From Lasiosphaeria ovina (taxonomy: Eukaryota; Ascomycota; Sordariomycetes; Sordariales; Lasiosphaeriaceae), in NCBI GenBank assembly GCA_033439765.1, contig JAULSN010000008.1, forward strand, positions 930,001 to 994,000: 64,000 nt of DNA. The letters are read 5' to 3'. A program made the translations under genes and the position numbers. Each line of letters starts with the position of its first letter. The stretch's first letter is position 1. The notes beneath the pieces are model-generated. The model was not told the origin of the DNA. It was given only the letters and a program-made list of their open reading frames with translations, and did no database searches. Shown here piece by piece: positions 48,822 to 58,391 of the stretch.

Positions 48822-49028
48822 CTAGTTCCTCCCTCTCTCGACCATAGGCGCAGGTGAAGTCCTCTTCCTCCGCCGTGAACGTCAAATCATCACACCGCCA
48901 ATACTGAAGGCAATAGCCACTGCCATAAGAATTCCAATCATGGCACCCGTCTTAATCTGGTTAATTATCACCGGACTCCCTGGTTGAATGCTTTGACGTC
49001 AGGGCTGAACCAGTAGCCTTGGCTCCAT
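48822..49028 (-). pseudogene. Array unit 3, decayed single-pass membrane protein
   Basis: Starts MEPRLLVQP, then an in-frame TGA (codon 10), continues RQSIQPGSPVIINQIKTG and a hydrophobic helix (AMIGILMAVAIAFSIGGVMI). A second TGA follows, then a basic tail (RSRRRKRTSP). Both TGA codons would be CGA (Arg) before a single C-to-T change. Reading through them gives the same layout as the neighbours. Its TATA sequence also reads TATGAAA in place of TATAAGA. I interpret it as a recently inactivated paralogue. Confidence 0.7.
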
Positions 49029-49194
49029 TGCCGTTATCTTTGCAGTAAGCGGGGGTTGTTCCTCAGGTGAGCAAGTATGTATATATGTGTGTGGATTTGC
49101 TTGTGACTATGGCGTCTCCTCATCAGGTAGGTGGCCAGAGCGGAGGCGTGCGAATTTGTGTTGTCGTGCGGGCGTAAAAGGGGGCTGAGTGATA

Positions 49195-49233
49195 CGCGGA
49201 TAGAGATGGGATGACAAGGCTGTTCTTTCATAC
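49195..49233 (-). promoter_or_regulatory. Core promoter of array unit 3 (degenerate TATA)
   Basis: Carries the same 19-nt CATCCCATCTCTATCCGCG block (49195-49213). The upstream box reads GGTATGAAAGAAC. Confidence 0.6.
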
Positions 49234-49321
49234 CTAAGCACGAGACGAGCACTGGTGGGTAGGTCGTGGATGTTTCTCGCCTTGTTGTGGTATGTTAGGT
49301 GCGAAGAGGTTCAGGAAACAA

Positions 49322-49480
49322 GGCCGGCTAAGGGGGCCCCCCTTCACGGCCGTGACACGCGAATGGATACCGGCCGCGGACCGGCCGCCGGGCTGCCCCG
49401 TCCGTGTCGGTGGCATTCGGAATTCACGCGGCGCTGGCTGCTCACCTGGTACCAGAAAACCCGTTTGCCATTCTCTATCC
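49322..49480. repeat. Array spacer repeat, type I copy 3
   Basis: Carries GAATGGATACCGGCCGCGG and CGGCCGCCGGGCTGC; the right half is more diverged than in copies 1 and 2. Confidence 0.65.
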
Positions 49481-49630
49481 TCTAAAAAACGCCAAAAACT
49501 CCGTACAAAAGATAATCAACCCACCATGCCAGTGCTGCTAGCTCGCCGTTTCACTTCTCTCACCTCTCGCTCGCTCGCTCGCTTGCAGGTCATCGACCAC
49601 CGCCGAGCCGTAAGCATACCCTCAATATTG

Positions 49631-49801
49631 TTAACGCCTCCTAATGCACTTAATAAGCAAAATAATTCCGCCAACAAGGAACAAGAAACTAAATGCACCG
49701 CCAAGCACAATCATGGAATTTCTCAGCCACGGCATCTCACCCCCGCCTCCAAACCCGGTCACCTCGCGGGGCTCAATCAGGAGCCTTGTGTCCATTTTCA
49801 T
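49631..49801 (-). CDS. Small single-pass membrane protein, array unit 4
   Basis: 56 residues. N-terminus MKMDTRLLIEPREVTGFGGG contains the EPR motif. One transmembrane helix (about 29-51, SMIVLGGAFSFLFLVGGIIL then LI) is followed by the tail KCIRRR. Met3 is an alternative start. The promoter (49985-50016) has TATAAGAAC and CATCCCATCTCT. The ATG context (GCAGAAACAATGAAAATGG) is like that of unit 2. Intact reading frame; function unknown. Confidence 0.65.
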   Translation of the reverse strand: MKMDTRLLIEPREVTGFGGGGEMPWLRNSMIVLGGAFSFLFLVGGIILLIKCIRRR

Positions 49802-49984
49802 TGTTTCTGCACCGGATAGGGGTCGTTGCTTGGGTGTAAATGTGTCTCTGTATATTTTCCTAGTCAGGCAGCAAAAGCAGAGGCGTGTGGCTTTGTTTCT
49901 GCCAGCTGTGTGTGGTGTGGGCTGGTCGGCTGTGAAAAGGGGTCGAGTGATACGCGGGATTGGCGGGATTCCGTGGATTCCGGG

Positions 49985-50016
49985 GAGAGATGGGATGACA
50001 AGGCCGTTCTTATACC
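49985..50016 (-). promoter_or_regulatory. Core promoter of array unit 4
   Basis: GTATAAGAACGGCCTTG followed by TCATCCCATCTCT. Differs from unit 2 only at the distal end. Confidence 0.6.
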
Positions 50017-50422
50017 TAGGTACGTGGGCGCTAGGGCCTGGACCGCGCATGTTTACGGGCCGGTTGTCTGCTCTGCGCCAAGGAGCCAAGTCTTCCTTTA
50101 GGTTTCAGATACGCGGCCGCCAGCCGGGCCCCCCACTGATGCGACGCCGGCCGCCATCCCCGCTACCGGCCGGCCGGGCCGCCCCGCTACCGGCCGGCCC
50201 GTCTAATCTCTCCTCCACCTACCAGCTTGAACCAGCCGTGTTTTCTCTCTCCGAGTGCAGCCGGAAAGACACGGCAGTTTCTTCTCCCAAGACAAAAACC
50301 CCGCTAGTTTTCCCGATTCGCCCCTGTCAACAAACAAACAAACGGCCCCCTCGGCCCTCTCCCTCTGTTTCACGCGCCTGGGACGTGTTACAAATCAGCA
50401 GCTGGCCCAATAGCATAGTATC

Positions 50423-50650
50423 TCAGATAGCAGACCTATTATTGTTGATGGACTGAACACGGGAGGGCCCTGTAGAGTTTTCTCTGCGTTGGTCCTTCAG
50501 CGAGGTCCCCTTGCCAAGGAACTTGGAGCACAGAGCGATAAGAATTCCCACGGCAATAGCAATACCAATACCGCCCACTACCCACCCCCAGTCGACCCCT
50601 CCTTTAGGCGAAGTTCCCGACGATAGAGTCGATGGTGCTCGGTGGAATAT
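50423..50650 (-). pseudogene. Array unit 5, membrane miniprotein lacking an ATG
   Basis: An open frame of 75 codons reads IFHRAPSTLSSGTSPKGG, then a transmembrane helix (WGWVVGGIGIAIAVGILIAL), then a longer hydrophilic tail. Where units 2-4 have ATG after an AAC(A/G)GC(A/C)-like context, this one has ACGGCCATATTCC, with ATA at the start position. No in-frame ATG lies between here and the TATA box (TATAAGAAC near 50855). Either the start codon was lost (G to A), or an unrecognised upstream exon supplies it. Confidence 0.5.
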
Positions 50651-51925
50651 GGCCGTTGTCACTGTGCGTGTATTTGCGTTGCGTTGCCTATCGTCTCGTG
50701 GAGAGCGATGGGTATATTGGCAGACAGGCAGGCTTTGGTAGGAGGCGTGCGAGGCGTTCGAGTTGAAATCTCGGCTGGGTGTCTTAATGAGGATGTCTGT
50801 TGAGTGAGGCGCGGATGGAGATTCGGGTGGGACAGATGGGACGACGAGAGTGTTCTTATACCCAGAAAGGCGATGAAGTGAATCGCAAACTTGTCTCGAT
50901 TGTTTACCCATTGCGGTTCCATTGTTTACCTCTTGCAGAATCTTGGGAATATCTGCTGGTTGAGAGCCCCCCGGCCTTGATGTGATGTAATGATGGGCTG
51001 TGGAGATGGCCACCTGCCCGGCTCGCGAGGGGGGGAGAAGGGGCGCGATGTGCCAGACCATGGGGAGGCCTTGAGTGCGGCCACCCTCCCATTCAGCACC
51101 CTCGCCAAACAAAATGTCCGCCCTGCCTGAGGGAAGAGAAAGAGCAAAAAGAAAAAAGACAGCTTTGCGCAAAGCATTCTCGCAAGTAAATGAGCAAAAC
51201 TGGAGCCCCTAATTGGAGATTATAAGATTCCCGAGTGTGATCATGGTGTGGAGTTGCGATGTTTGTAGACAACATTAGACAGTGGTGTCTTACGCCCGGC
51301 AATTGTTTACTTTCTTGCTGTGGGGCTCTGTAATTCCTTTTGGCAGTTTTAGAAAAAAAATGTTTTCGTTCAACGCCCCTTACCGCTGGACCAAGCTCCG
51401 TGGACTTGGCTGCCCGGTTGCCCCTGCCGGAGACTAAAAGGGGGTTTATTTTGGAGTACGAACGGCGTTTGGAGCGTCATCATTCGTGTGCATCTCTTTC
51501 CTCTTGAGACAAAATAGCAGTCTCCGCCGTTGCTAGTTTTAATAACGCTGTCTTTGCCAGTTCCTTAATCATAAAAATGTACAGGTTCTAATCCGAATTC
51601 AGGGGCTCCCATCGTTGGAGCTAAGCTGATAAACAAAACCCCGCATGGATTGTAAACAAGAACAGGGCTGACAACACGTAACCCAGTTTTTTGAGCGAGA
51701 TTCCCGGAGCGCTTCCAAATACTGCACTCTGTACCATCTGTTTCCAGCTTATCTTACACGCGCGGGTTGGACGATAAAAACGAACGACCAGGTGCCTGAG
51801 CAACTCCCAACCCGGTCCTCCTGCCGGTGCTGGATTGCAACAACACAAACGAATGACCCGCGTCCGAGCTGAACACAGCAACACAGTATTTAACGTGATA
51901 TACCTGAGAACGAAGTTTGGCCCTG
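50651..51925. other. Spacer between array units 5 and 6
   Basis: Contains the unit 5 promoter. A hydrophobic peptide near 51621-51700 (minus strand) might be another decayed member, but no start or basic tail can be shown. Confidence 0.35.
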
Positions 51926-52219
51926 TTACTTCTTCCCACTCTTCTCCCTCCGCCGCTGAATCAAGACGAAGATCACTCCCAGGACAACCAAGCCCGCAGC
52001 TCCGGCGGCTACAATAATCAGTATGAGTGAACCTCCCGATGGCGCACCCTCATTGGCCCTCCGCCCTAGAACCGTTTCGGACCCTATCACTTGCTGCTGA
52101 GCGAGAGGAATGTTGTCTTGAGGGGGGAAGGCGTACATGCCGGGCGTTGGTAAATAGCGGCAGCCTGTGATGATGCAGGCAGGTTGAGTCCTTTGCGGAG
52201 GGCGGAAGGCTTTCTCCAT
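51926..52219 (-). CDS. Small single-pass membrane protein, array unit 6
   Basis: 97 residues with a longer N-terminal segment (MEKAFRPPQRTQPACIITGC onward), one helix (about 64-88, SLILIIVAAGAAGLVVLGVI then FVLI) and the tail QRRREKSGKK. A TATATAAC box (minus strand, about 52303-52310) is about 90 nt upstream of the ATG at 52219. A downstream ATG at 52138 would give 70 residues. Same architecture as the other units, with little sequence similarity outside it. Confidence 0.6.
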   Translation of the reverse strand: MEKAFRPPQRTQPACIITGCRYLPTPGMYAFPPQDNIPLAQQQVIGSETVLGRRANEGAPSGGSLILIIVAAGAAGLVVLGVIFVLIQRRREKSGKK

Positions 52220-52588
52220 ATACTTTGGAGAGCGTATTTGACTGCGGTGCACAGATGACAATGCGCTGGTTTGTGCTGGGATGCATTGTGGAAACGCCCT
52301 CGTTATATAGCAAGGAGAACTCCATGTCTTGTCACTTGACCAGGTATCTGTTCATCCGATTTCCTTCAAAAGCACAACCCGTAAAAGGTTTGAAGATAGA
52401 CGGCTTCATTCGCGATGACACCGGCCGCGAGTCGGCTGCCGGGCTGCCTAGTTATACGCGAATGTGTGGAATACGCACCAAGATTCGGAATACGCAATAA
52501 TGGCGGATACGCCGACATGCGAGATGGACGGCACGGCCGGCCGGCCTGTTGCCAAGGGCAAAGAAGGCTAACGGTGAAGGAATTTTGG

Positions 52589-52616
52589 TTTTTTTTTTTT
52601 AAAAAAAAAAAAAAAA
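52589..52616. repeat. T12-A16 homopolymer palindrome
   Basis: T run joined directly to an A run; a possible fold-back or an assembly artefact. Confidence 0.8.
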
Positions 52617-53247
52617 CTCCGTCGACGATCAAGGCGCCATGGCTGTCTAGGTGATGGTATGTGTGTTTTGTCTGTTATGCTCTCATTGCTCAGAAGGTGA
52701 CTAAATACGCTAAAGTACATACATACCTTGGGAAATGTACGTATGTGACGACAGTGACGACGCCCCCTATTATTAATGACGATGATCATTTGCTCACTCC
52801 TGTTAGTCGGGAAATAAACTTGCAATATGTGTGATTCCACTATTTTCCGGGCCCCCGTTTCTGAACAACGGATACAAAAGGGGTAGGTCCACTGGCTACG
52901 AGGCGGTGGGCGTGTCAAAGCCTTCCTGGTTGGTTTTGCTGAAGAGCGAGGTCCCAGGGAAGGGGAAGTAAGAAGTGCAGGGCCGAGTCGAGGCAAGAAT
53001 GATCAAACAAAAAAACAAACAGACCCCGGATTGGGGTATAAATGGATTGAGACGAAAGTTTCAATAAACTCCTGATTTGGATGCCCATGCATGTTAAAGA
53101 ACTCCCCACCAAAGAAACACAAGAATGAAGACGACGCCGGCTGTACGCTGCCCGCCGGGCTGACCCCGTCTCTATACAAGGGGCGAGGACGACTAAATGT
53201 TCGAGGGCGAGTTGAACAACGTCTTCTCTCTCCCAGCTAAGTAGCCC
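52617..53247. other. Spacer between array units 6 and 7
   Basis: A TTTATACCCC box sits near 53035 on the minus strand as if for another unit, but no membrane miniprotein frame follows. It may be an orphan promoter or a lost gene. Confidence 0.35.
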
Positions 53248-53598
53248 TCAATAAGGAAGCCGCGCTTGCGTAGCCCTCTGCGCCCTGAGCTTCTGGATCG
53301 CCCTGCCGCGGCGGAAGATGGCAATGCCGAACAGGAGGCCCAGGAGAAGGGGTCCGCCGGAGAGGCTGGCCATCATGATGGCGTCTGCATCCATTGCCGC
53401 CTGCCTGGGGCTGACTTTCTTGAGGCGGACGTCGAACGGGTCGGCGGTGATCGGCAGTGGTGGTCGGGGGTGGTAGCTAGAGGTGCCGCCGCCGGCAGCA
53501 GGGGTCCTCGTCTTTTCTAGTTCCATTTCCTCTGCAGCGGGCTGTGTTGATGCTGTTGACGAGTCGGTTGCGCTCTGGATGAAGAAGCGGCGGAACAT
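53248..53598 (-). CDS. Small single-pass membrane protein, array unit 7
   Basis: The largest member at 116 residues. Starts MFRRFFIQSATDSSTASTQP, then a Pro/Ser-rich stretch and a helix near the C-terminus (about 72-95, IMMASLSGGPLLLGLLFGIA), followed by FRRGRAIQKLRAQRATQARL. The start at 53598 lies below a (GAT)n tract and a TATAAAA box (53733-53740, minus strand). An internal ATG (MELEKTRTP) is an alternative start. Confidence 0.6.
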   Translation of the reverse strand: MFRRFFIQSATDSSTASTQPAAEEMELEKTRTPAAGGGTSSYHPRPPLPITADPFDVRLKKVSPRQAAMDADAIMMASLSGGPLLLGLLFGIAIFRRGRAIQKLRAQRATQARLPY

Positions 53599-53623
53599 GG
53601 ATGGGGACACACAAAGATTGGAC

Positions 53624-53629
53624 GATGAA

Positions 53630-53684
<55 letters not shown>
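53624..53684. repeat. (GAT)n microsatellite in the leader of array unit 7
   Basis: About 20 trinucleotide copies, 26-86 nt upstream of the ATG and between it and the TATA box. Confidence 0.9.
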
Positions 53685-53685
<1 letters not shown>

Positions 53686-53881
53686 CGGCGAAAAGAAAAT
53701 AAGAAAGTTGGGACGGCGGGGCCATGGCATTGTTTTATAATTCACTAACCGCGGATACACAATCCTTCTTTTTCCACCTTCTTCCTTTCTTTTTGGGGAC
53801 CTTTTCTTTCCGTGCTTGGCTCGATTCACTGGCTTCGTGTACCACAGTCACAGCCGCACAGTTTCGCTATTGCGGGGTCTT

Positions 53882-53913
53882 GGTTTCGTAACCACGGCCG
53901 CTGAACACCCGGC
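53882..53913. repeat. Array upstream box, copy 1
   Basis: GGTTTCGTAACCACGGCCGC then TGAACACCCGGCC. This TTTCG..AAACACGGCCG..CCGGCC pattern recurs once per array unit, always on the promoter side of a minus-strand gene. Eight copies were found by eye (53.9, 55.0, 57.1, 58.1, 58.9, 60.2, 60.9 and 62.0 kb). It is a candidate shared activator site. Confidence 0.6.
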
Positions 53914-53947
53914 CTCACCGTCACGTTGGCCGGTTTGAGGGCCGCCG

Positions 53948-53973
53948 CCCCTCGACGGCGCCGGCCGGGCCAC
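53948..53973. repeat. GC-rich spacer box, copy 1
   Basis: CCCCTCGACGGCGCCGGCCG then GGCC. Further copies at 55112, 56051 and 57158; a variant lies at 58188. Confidence 0.7.
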
Positions 53974-54572
53974 CGGGACCTCTCCGGCCGCCCTAGCCGC
54001 GGTTTACCCAACGTACCTACTTGCGCGGCGATAATATAGACTTGGATATTCGGCATGGTGCGATTGACGGTATTGTGGTAAACTGTGGAAGGGTTTGGTG
54101 GATTTTGCGATAGCCTCGGTTGCAAGTTGAACCTGCACTGTCTTGTGTCTTCTGTTATCTAATATAATCAAGAGCGGCTTCCGCAGCTGGATCTATGACC
54201 AAAGTGAATTGTAACCGGCAATGTAGTTACGGTGTGTTGTCAAAGTCTCCAACTTGGCTGGTTTCTGGAGAGCAAAGTCGCAGGGCAGTACACAAGATAA
54301 GACGCGGAGACGCAGAGTTGGGCGAGGCAGGCAAGAAATATAACGCAAACAAGACGAGTCAGGCACGGGCAGAAAATATAGGACGAGAAGAGCCTTCCCT
54401 TTGTTAATACAAATCCAGATTAGGTACATTCTCCCCCTTCCCACTCCTACTCATCAGAGCAGGACGACAAATTGGTTCCGGGCGAGGCCAACACACATCT
54501 TCCATGTTCTTTTCTCGACCACCGTGGGAGTGCAGTGCCCAAGGTCGGCTGCCTTGGGTAGAAGCCCAGGAA

Positions 54573-54720
54573 TTAATTCCCTGCCCGCGCCATTGACTGA
54601 TTTGCAACCCCATTCTTATCCTTCTTCTTCTTCTGACGTACCCAACAATTGCGCCAGGACCGGTGGTTGACGAGCCGGTACTGTGGTGATTGTAGGTGAT
54701 CCCACCGGCGCGCGGCGCCA
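54573..54720 (-). pseudogene. Array unit 8, tail-only remnant
   Basis: One frame ends QKKKDKNGVANQSMARAGN-stop. It resembles the tail of unit 11 (AEKAAAEQQMAQTGN) and keeps the basic run, but the hydrophobic helix is missing and no ATG precedes it in frame. The sequence above it (CGGAAACTCATCGCC, near 54760) is shared with unit 10. It looks like a deletion derivative. Confidence 0.5.
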
Positions 54721-55039
54721 ATTTTTTGTGTCACTGGAGGGGGGGGGGGGTCTGCCCGTCACCGGCGATGAGTTTCCGCGTCCACGTATTGGTATTTTTA
54801 TTGTTTACTTGAAAAGGGGGTGGCCGAGACCGAGTAAGACGCCAGAGATGAGATAAGATGGGTTTATTGGTAAAAGTAATGATACGAAATAGACGGGACG
54901 GACACCAGCATTGATTCTATAGCCTACGAATTATCTAGTAAAGTTTATTTTCCATTTTGCTTCCATTATTTCTCTTCTCTCGGTTAGATCTAGCGGCTTG
55001 CTGTACAACGATAACACAGTTTTGTTATCGAGGGTTTGT

Positions 55040-55080
55040 GGTTTCGCAAACACGGCGGCTGGCTGAAAAGCCGGCCGGCC
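55040..55080. repeat. Array upstream box, copy 2
   Basis: GGTTTCGCAAACACGGCGGC, then a diverged right half with CCGGCCGGCC. Confidence 0.55.
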
Positions 55081-55111
55081 CTTATTGTGATGCTGGCTGG
55101 TAAGAGGGTCG

Positions 55112-55140
55112 CCTCCCCTCGACGACGCCGGCCGGGCCGC
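55112..55140. repeat. GC-rich spacer box, copy 2
   Basis: CCTCCCCTCGACGACGCCGG then CCGGGCCGC. Confidence 0.7.
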
Positions 55141-55612
55141 CAGAACCTGCCCGGCCCCATATTTCAGGTTCGGCTTGCAACTCTCAGGCTATCGCCAAAT
55201 CCACCGGGGTTTCTCAGAAAGACGTAGGTAGCTAATTAGAGGCGCGGGTGTATTACAAAGTCTTCCACTTTGGCTGGTTTCTAGAGAGCAAAGTCTCACC
55301 AGAAAGATCAAAGAGAGACAAGAGAGGCAGGCATGGGCAGTAAAGACGGAACAGGAAGGGCTGTTTTTTTTTGAATATATATATATATAATTCCCGATTT
55401 AGGTACTGTAACATATTTCCCAACCGCGCTCCTTCCCTTGTTTTGCTGATCAGAGGAAAACGACAAATAATTGGTTCAGGGCGAGGTCAACGACATCTTC
55501 CCATAGGTAGGTATGCATCTTCTTCTCTCTCGGCCACCACGGAGTACCTTAGGTAGGCAGGCACGGCAGATTAGGAATATCCCTTGGAGTTCGCTGCCTG
55601 CGCCGCCCCCCC

Positions 55613-55804
55613 TTATCGCTTTGCCCTCCGCTTCTCACCCATTATCCTGTACATCCTAAAACAGAGAAAAATGGCAAAAGCAAGCACCATCAATCCGACT
55701 ATTCCTACGACGATGTACACCGCAATCATGAGACCCGGCGAACGAAGATTGTTAAAGGTGGCTGGCGAGCCGTCAGTGTGGGGGACCGACACACTGCTGG
55801 GCAT
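55613..55804 (-). CDS. Small single-pass membrane protein, array unit 9
   Basis: 63 residues: MPSSVSVPHTDGSPATFNNL, one helix (about 25-49, LMIAVYIVVGIVGLMVLAFA then IFLCF), then RMYRIMGEKRRAKR. The leader ends CACACAAAAAAATG, as in unit 10, and the first residues (SVSVPH) match unit 10 as well, so the two are close paralogues. Here the frame is intact. The region upstream (about 55870-55930) shares a CTTCAAGG(A/C)TCTCGACG-like block with units 10 and 11. Confidence 0.65.
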   Translation of the reverse strand: MPSSVSVPHTDGSPATFNNLRSPGLMIAVYIVVGIVGLMVLAFAIFLCFRMYRIMGEKRRAKR

Positions 55805-56050
55805 TTTTTTGTGTGACCGGGGGGGGGGGGTGGGGGGGGAGGGGATCTGTTACCCTTGTTCTATGTTGGTAGCGTCGAGAGCCTTGAAGGAGTACCCGGC
55901 ACCGGTGGTAGGCTCGCTCCCGCGTGCCTGTGGTGTGTTGATCGTTCTGTTTTGCTGCTGCGGCGGTGGGGCCGGATCGACGACCTGTTTGCTTCTTCTC
56001 GAAAAGGGGTAGGCGGCCCTCAATGTGTTGCTAGCTGGTTTGAGGGTCAC

Positions 56051-56078
56051 CGCCCCTCGACGACGCCGGCCGGGCCGC
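56051..56078. repeat. GC-rich spacer box, copy 3
   Basis: CGCCCCTCGACGACGCCGGC then CGGGCCGC. It is followed by ACATTGCAGGTTCAACTTAC, a stretch also found after copy 4. Confidence 0.75.
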
Positions 56079-56526
56079 ACATTGCAGGTTCAACTTACAA
56101 TGAAGGTTATCGCCAAATCCACCAAGGCTTCTTCTGAGCAAGAGCTAGGTAGATGTGGCTAATACGGCTTACGAGGCGCGGGCGAGCCGTCAACGTCTTC
56201 TTGGCTGGTTTCCCGAGAGGAAAAGTCGAAGGGTAGTAAACAAGACGCGGAGACACAGAAGTAGACGAGGCAGGAAAGATCAGACAAAGATGATGTAGGT
56301 ACGGGCACCAAATACAAAACGGTTTTTTTCTAATGAAAATATATAATTCCTGAAGAAGTACTGTACATTTTCCCTACCCAAGGCGGAAGATCACCAATGG
56401 CCATATGTTGCCCGCCAGGCTGCCCCTACTCGGACAAGTCAAAGACGGCAAATTTACTCAGGGTGATGTCAACCACATCTTCCATCTTCTTTCTCGACCA
56501 CAACAGAGAACCCAAGGTAGGAATAC

Positions 56527-56747
56527 CTAGACCCTGGAAAGCCCTACATATGCCGCCTGCGGGTTTATACCGTCCTTCTTATCACGCCTCTTCTTCGAGC
56601 ATTTCTCAACACTACGGTAAATAGTAGCACCAACCAATAACGATCCGACTACCGTTCCGGCGATGACCCCAAAAAGAGCGCCATTTGACAAGCCAGACGT
56701 GGCGGGTGGGAAACTGCCACTGTGGGGGACCGACACACTGACGGCAT
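56527..56747 (-). pseudogene. Array unit 10, frameshifted close paralogue of unit 9
   Basis: The membrane-protein frame reads VSVPHSGSFPPATSGLSNGA, then a helix (LFGVIAGTVVGSLLVGATIY), then SVEKCSKKRRDKKDG. The ATG at 56747 sits where unit 9 has its start, but there are 11 nt from ATG to the shared GTGTCGGTC, against 12 in unit 9. The ATG is therefore out of frame by one deleted base. The membrane frame stays open far upstream but contains no ATG. It is either a frameshift mutant or a gene initiated or spliced in a way I cannot see. Confidence 0.55.
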
Positions 56748-57089
56748 TTTGTGTGTGACTAGGGGGGTTAACGTCGAGAGTCTTGAAGGGTGTGTGCCCG
56801 TCAGCGGCGATGAGTTTCCGCGTCTGAGTGTTGATATTTTCTGGTTTGTGGCGGGCCGGATCGACGACCTACTTGGTTCTCCTCATAAAATAGAGTGGCC
56901 GAGAGCGAGTAAGATGCTAGAGATGGGATGGCTGGCAAAACATGACAAGAGAAACACAAGGCGGAGGCTCGCATTGTTATATATCAATCCGCAAATCATC
57001 CAGCGAAGTTTCTTTCCCTTTCTTCTTTCCCTTCCCTGATTCACAGGCTTGCTGTACAACAGTTGCACAGTTTCGTTATCGATGGTGGT

Positions 57090-57120
57090 GGTTTCGTTGA
57101 CATGGCCGCTGAAGACTGGC
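57090..57120. repeat. Array upstream box, copy 3
   Basis: GTTTCGTTGACATGGCCGCT then GAAGACTGGC. Preceded, as in copies 1 and 4, by CACAGTTTCG. Confidence 0.6.
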
Positions 57121-57157
57121 CGAATTCGCTGTTATATGGTCTGTGCCTGAGGGTCGC

Positions 57158-57184
57158 TGCCCCTCGACGACGCCGGCCGGGCCG
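57158..57184. repeat. GC-rich spacer box, copy 4
   Basis: TGCCCCTCGACGACGCCGGC then CGGGCCG, followed by ACATTGCAGGTTCAACTTGC. Confidence 0.75.
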
Positions 57185-57453
57185 CACGCACATTGCAGGT
57201 TCAACTTGCAGCGGGAAGAGTGTTTTCTTATAGAACTTCCTGATTATACCGCGTCGTGCGCGTAAGGGCGCGTGTGGTTTCGCAGAGGAAGACTGGTGAA
57301 GACCCCCAACCGAAGAAAAAGAAACAGAAAAACACCAGTCATAGGTTGCCAGCCAGGCTGCCTCTCTGGCTCATTAGCGAAAGATTACAGATTGATTCAG
57401 GGTGAGGTCACGACATCTTCCATCTTCGCGCTCAACCACTACCTACGGAGTAC

Positions 57454-57684
57454 CTAGGAATAACCCCGGGAATTCCCTGTCTGCGCCATTTGCTGCTCTG
57501 CAGCCGCCTTCTCAGCCTTCTTCCTCTTGTATTTCTGAACACCAAGCCCGATGAAAAGAGCAGCCGCAGCCGCTCTGACTATTCCGACGACGACGAAAAT
57601 ACCAATGGTGAACCCCGACATGCCAGAGCCATTATTGGCCGCCGTCCCACTGCTCTTCCGTGGCAGCAGTAGTAGACTAGGCAT
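57454..57684 (-). CDS. Small single-pass membrane protein, array unit 11
   Basis: 76 residues: MPSLLLLPRKSSGTAANNGS, one helix (about 22-49, GFTIGIFVVVGIVRAAAAAL then FIGL), then a long charged tail (QKYKRKKAEKAAAEQQMAQT then GNSRGYS). The Arg inside the helix is unusual. The upstream segment (57725-57760) is shared with units 9 and 10. A TTATAAAG box lies at about 57955-57962 (minus strand), with a CCCTTT microsatellite just beyond it. Confidence 0.62.
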   Translation of the reverse strand: MPSLLLLPRKSSGTAANNGSGMSGFTIGIFVVVGIVRAAAAALFIGLGVQKYKRKKAEKAAAEQQMAQTGNSRGYS

Positions 57685-57998
57685 TTCTGCGGCTGGGGGC
57701 GTTCTGTTGCCCTTGTTTACACAGTAAACGTCGAGAGTCTTAAAGGGTGCCCGGCACCGGCGACAAGTTACCGTGTCCGTAAGGGAGACGGGACAAGGCT
57801 GTGTCAATCCTTTCTGTGTTGCGGCGGGCCCGAGCGACGACCTCTTTCGTTGCTCGAAAAGGGGGTGGGCCGAGAACGAGAAAGACGCCAGAGATGGGAT
57901 GGGACGGCGGCACAAGTGGTGACACAAAAAAAACATGGGACGGAGGCTAGCAAGGCTTTATAATCTATCTGCGTATCATCCAGCCAAGTTTTCCTTTT

Positions 57999-58058
57999 CC
58001 CCTTTCCCTTTCCCTTTCCCTTTCCCTTTCCCTTTCCCTTTCCCTTTCCCTTTCCCTT
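57999..58058. repeat. (CCCTTT)n microsatellite upstream of array unit 11
   Basis: About 10 hexanucleotide copies between the TATA box of unit 11 and its upstream box. Confidence 0.9.
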
Positions 58059-58129
58059 CCTTCTTTCTTTTGGCTCGATCCAACCCGCGTCCTGCACAAC
58101 AGCCACACAGTTTCGGTGTCGAGGGTCTT

Positions 58130-58160
58130 GGTTTCATAAGCATGGCCTCTGAGGACCGGC
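58130..58160. repeat. Array upstream box, copy 4
   Basis: GGTTTCATAAGCATGGCCTC then TGAGGACCGGC. Confidence 0.6.
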
Positions 58161-58187
58161 CTCAGCACAATATCGGTTGTTTCAAGG

Positions 58188-58230
58188 GCCGCCGCCCCAC
58201 CGATGACGCTGGCCGGATGGCCCGGCCGCC
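58188..58230. repeat. GC-rich spacer box, diverged variant
   Basis: GGCCGCCGCCCCACCGATGA, then GCTGGCCGGATGGCCCGGCC. Confidence 0.55.
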
Positions 58231-58391
58231 GGGCCGCGCCCCCCTCTGGAGGTACGCGAGCCAAGACGGGAGCAGACACACCGGGCGGATCATCACATGC
58301 CCCAAGAGCAAGAGCAGAAACGGGAGGAATAACCGATGAACGTGAATGGCTGGGTATATACCTTAGGTAAAAATATAGTACAATGTCTCCT

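Larger units (their letters stand above)
54721..55612. other. Spacer between array units 8 and 9
   Basis: Contains a G12 run (54739-54750), an (AT)n stretch (55376-55389) and the repeat boxes listed separately; no gene. Confidence 0.5.

Noticed and set aside
48822..49028. In-frame TGA codons in unit 3 as possible selenocysteine or programmed readthrough
   Set aside because: Ascomycete fungi lack selenocysteine insertion. C-to-T decay explains both codons more simply.
57999..58058. CCCTTT repeat considered as an internal telomere tract
   Set aside because: The usual fungal telomere repeat is CCCTAA. This is an ordinary microsatellite in a promoter.
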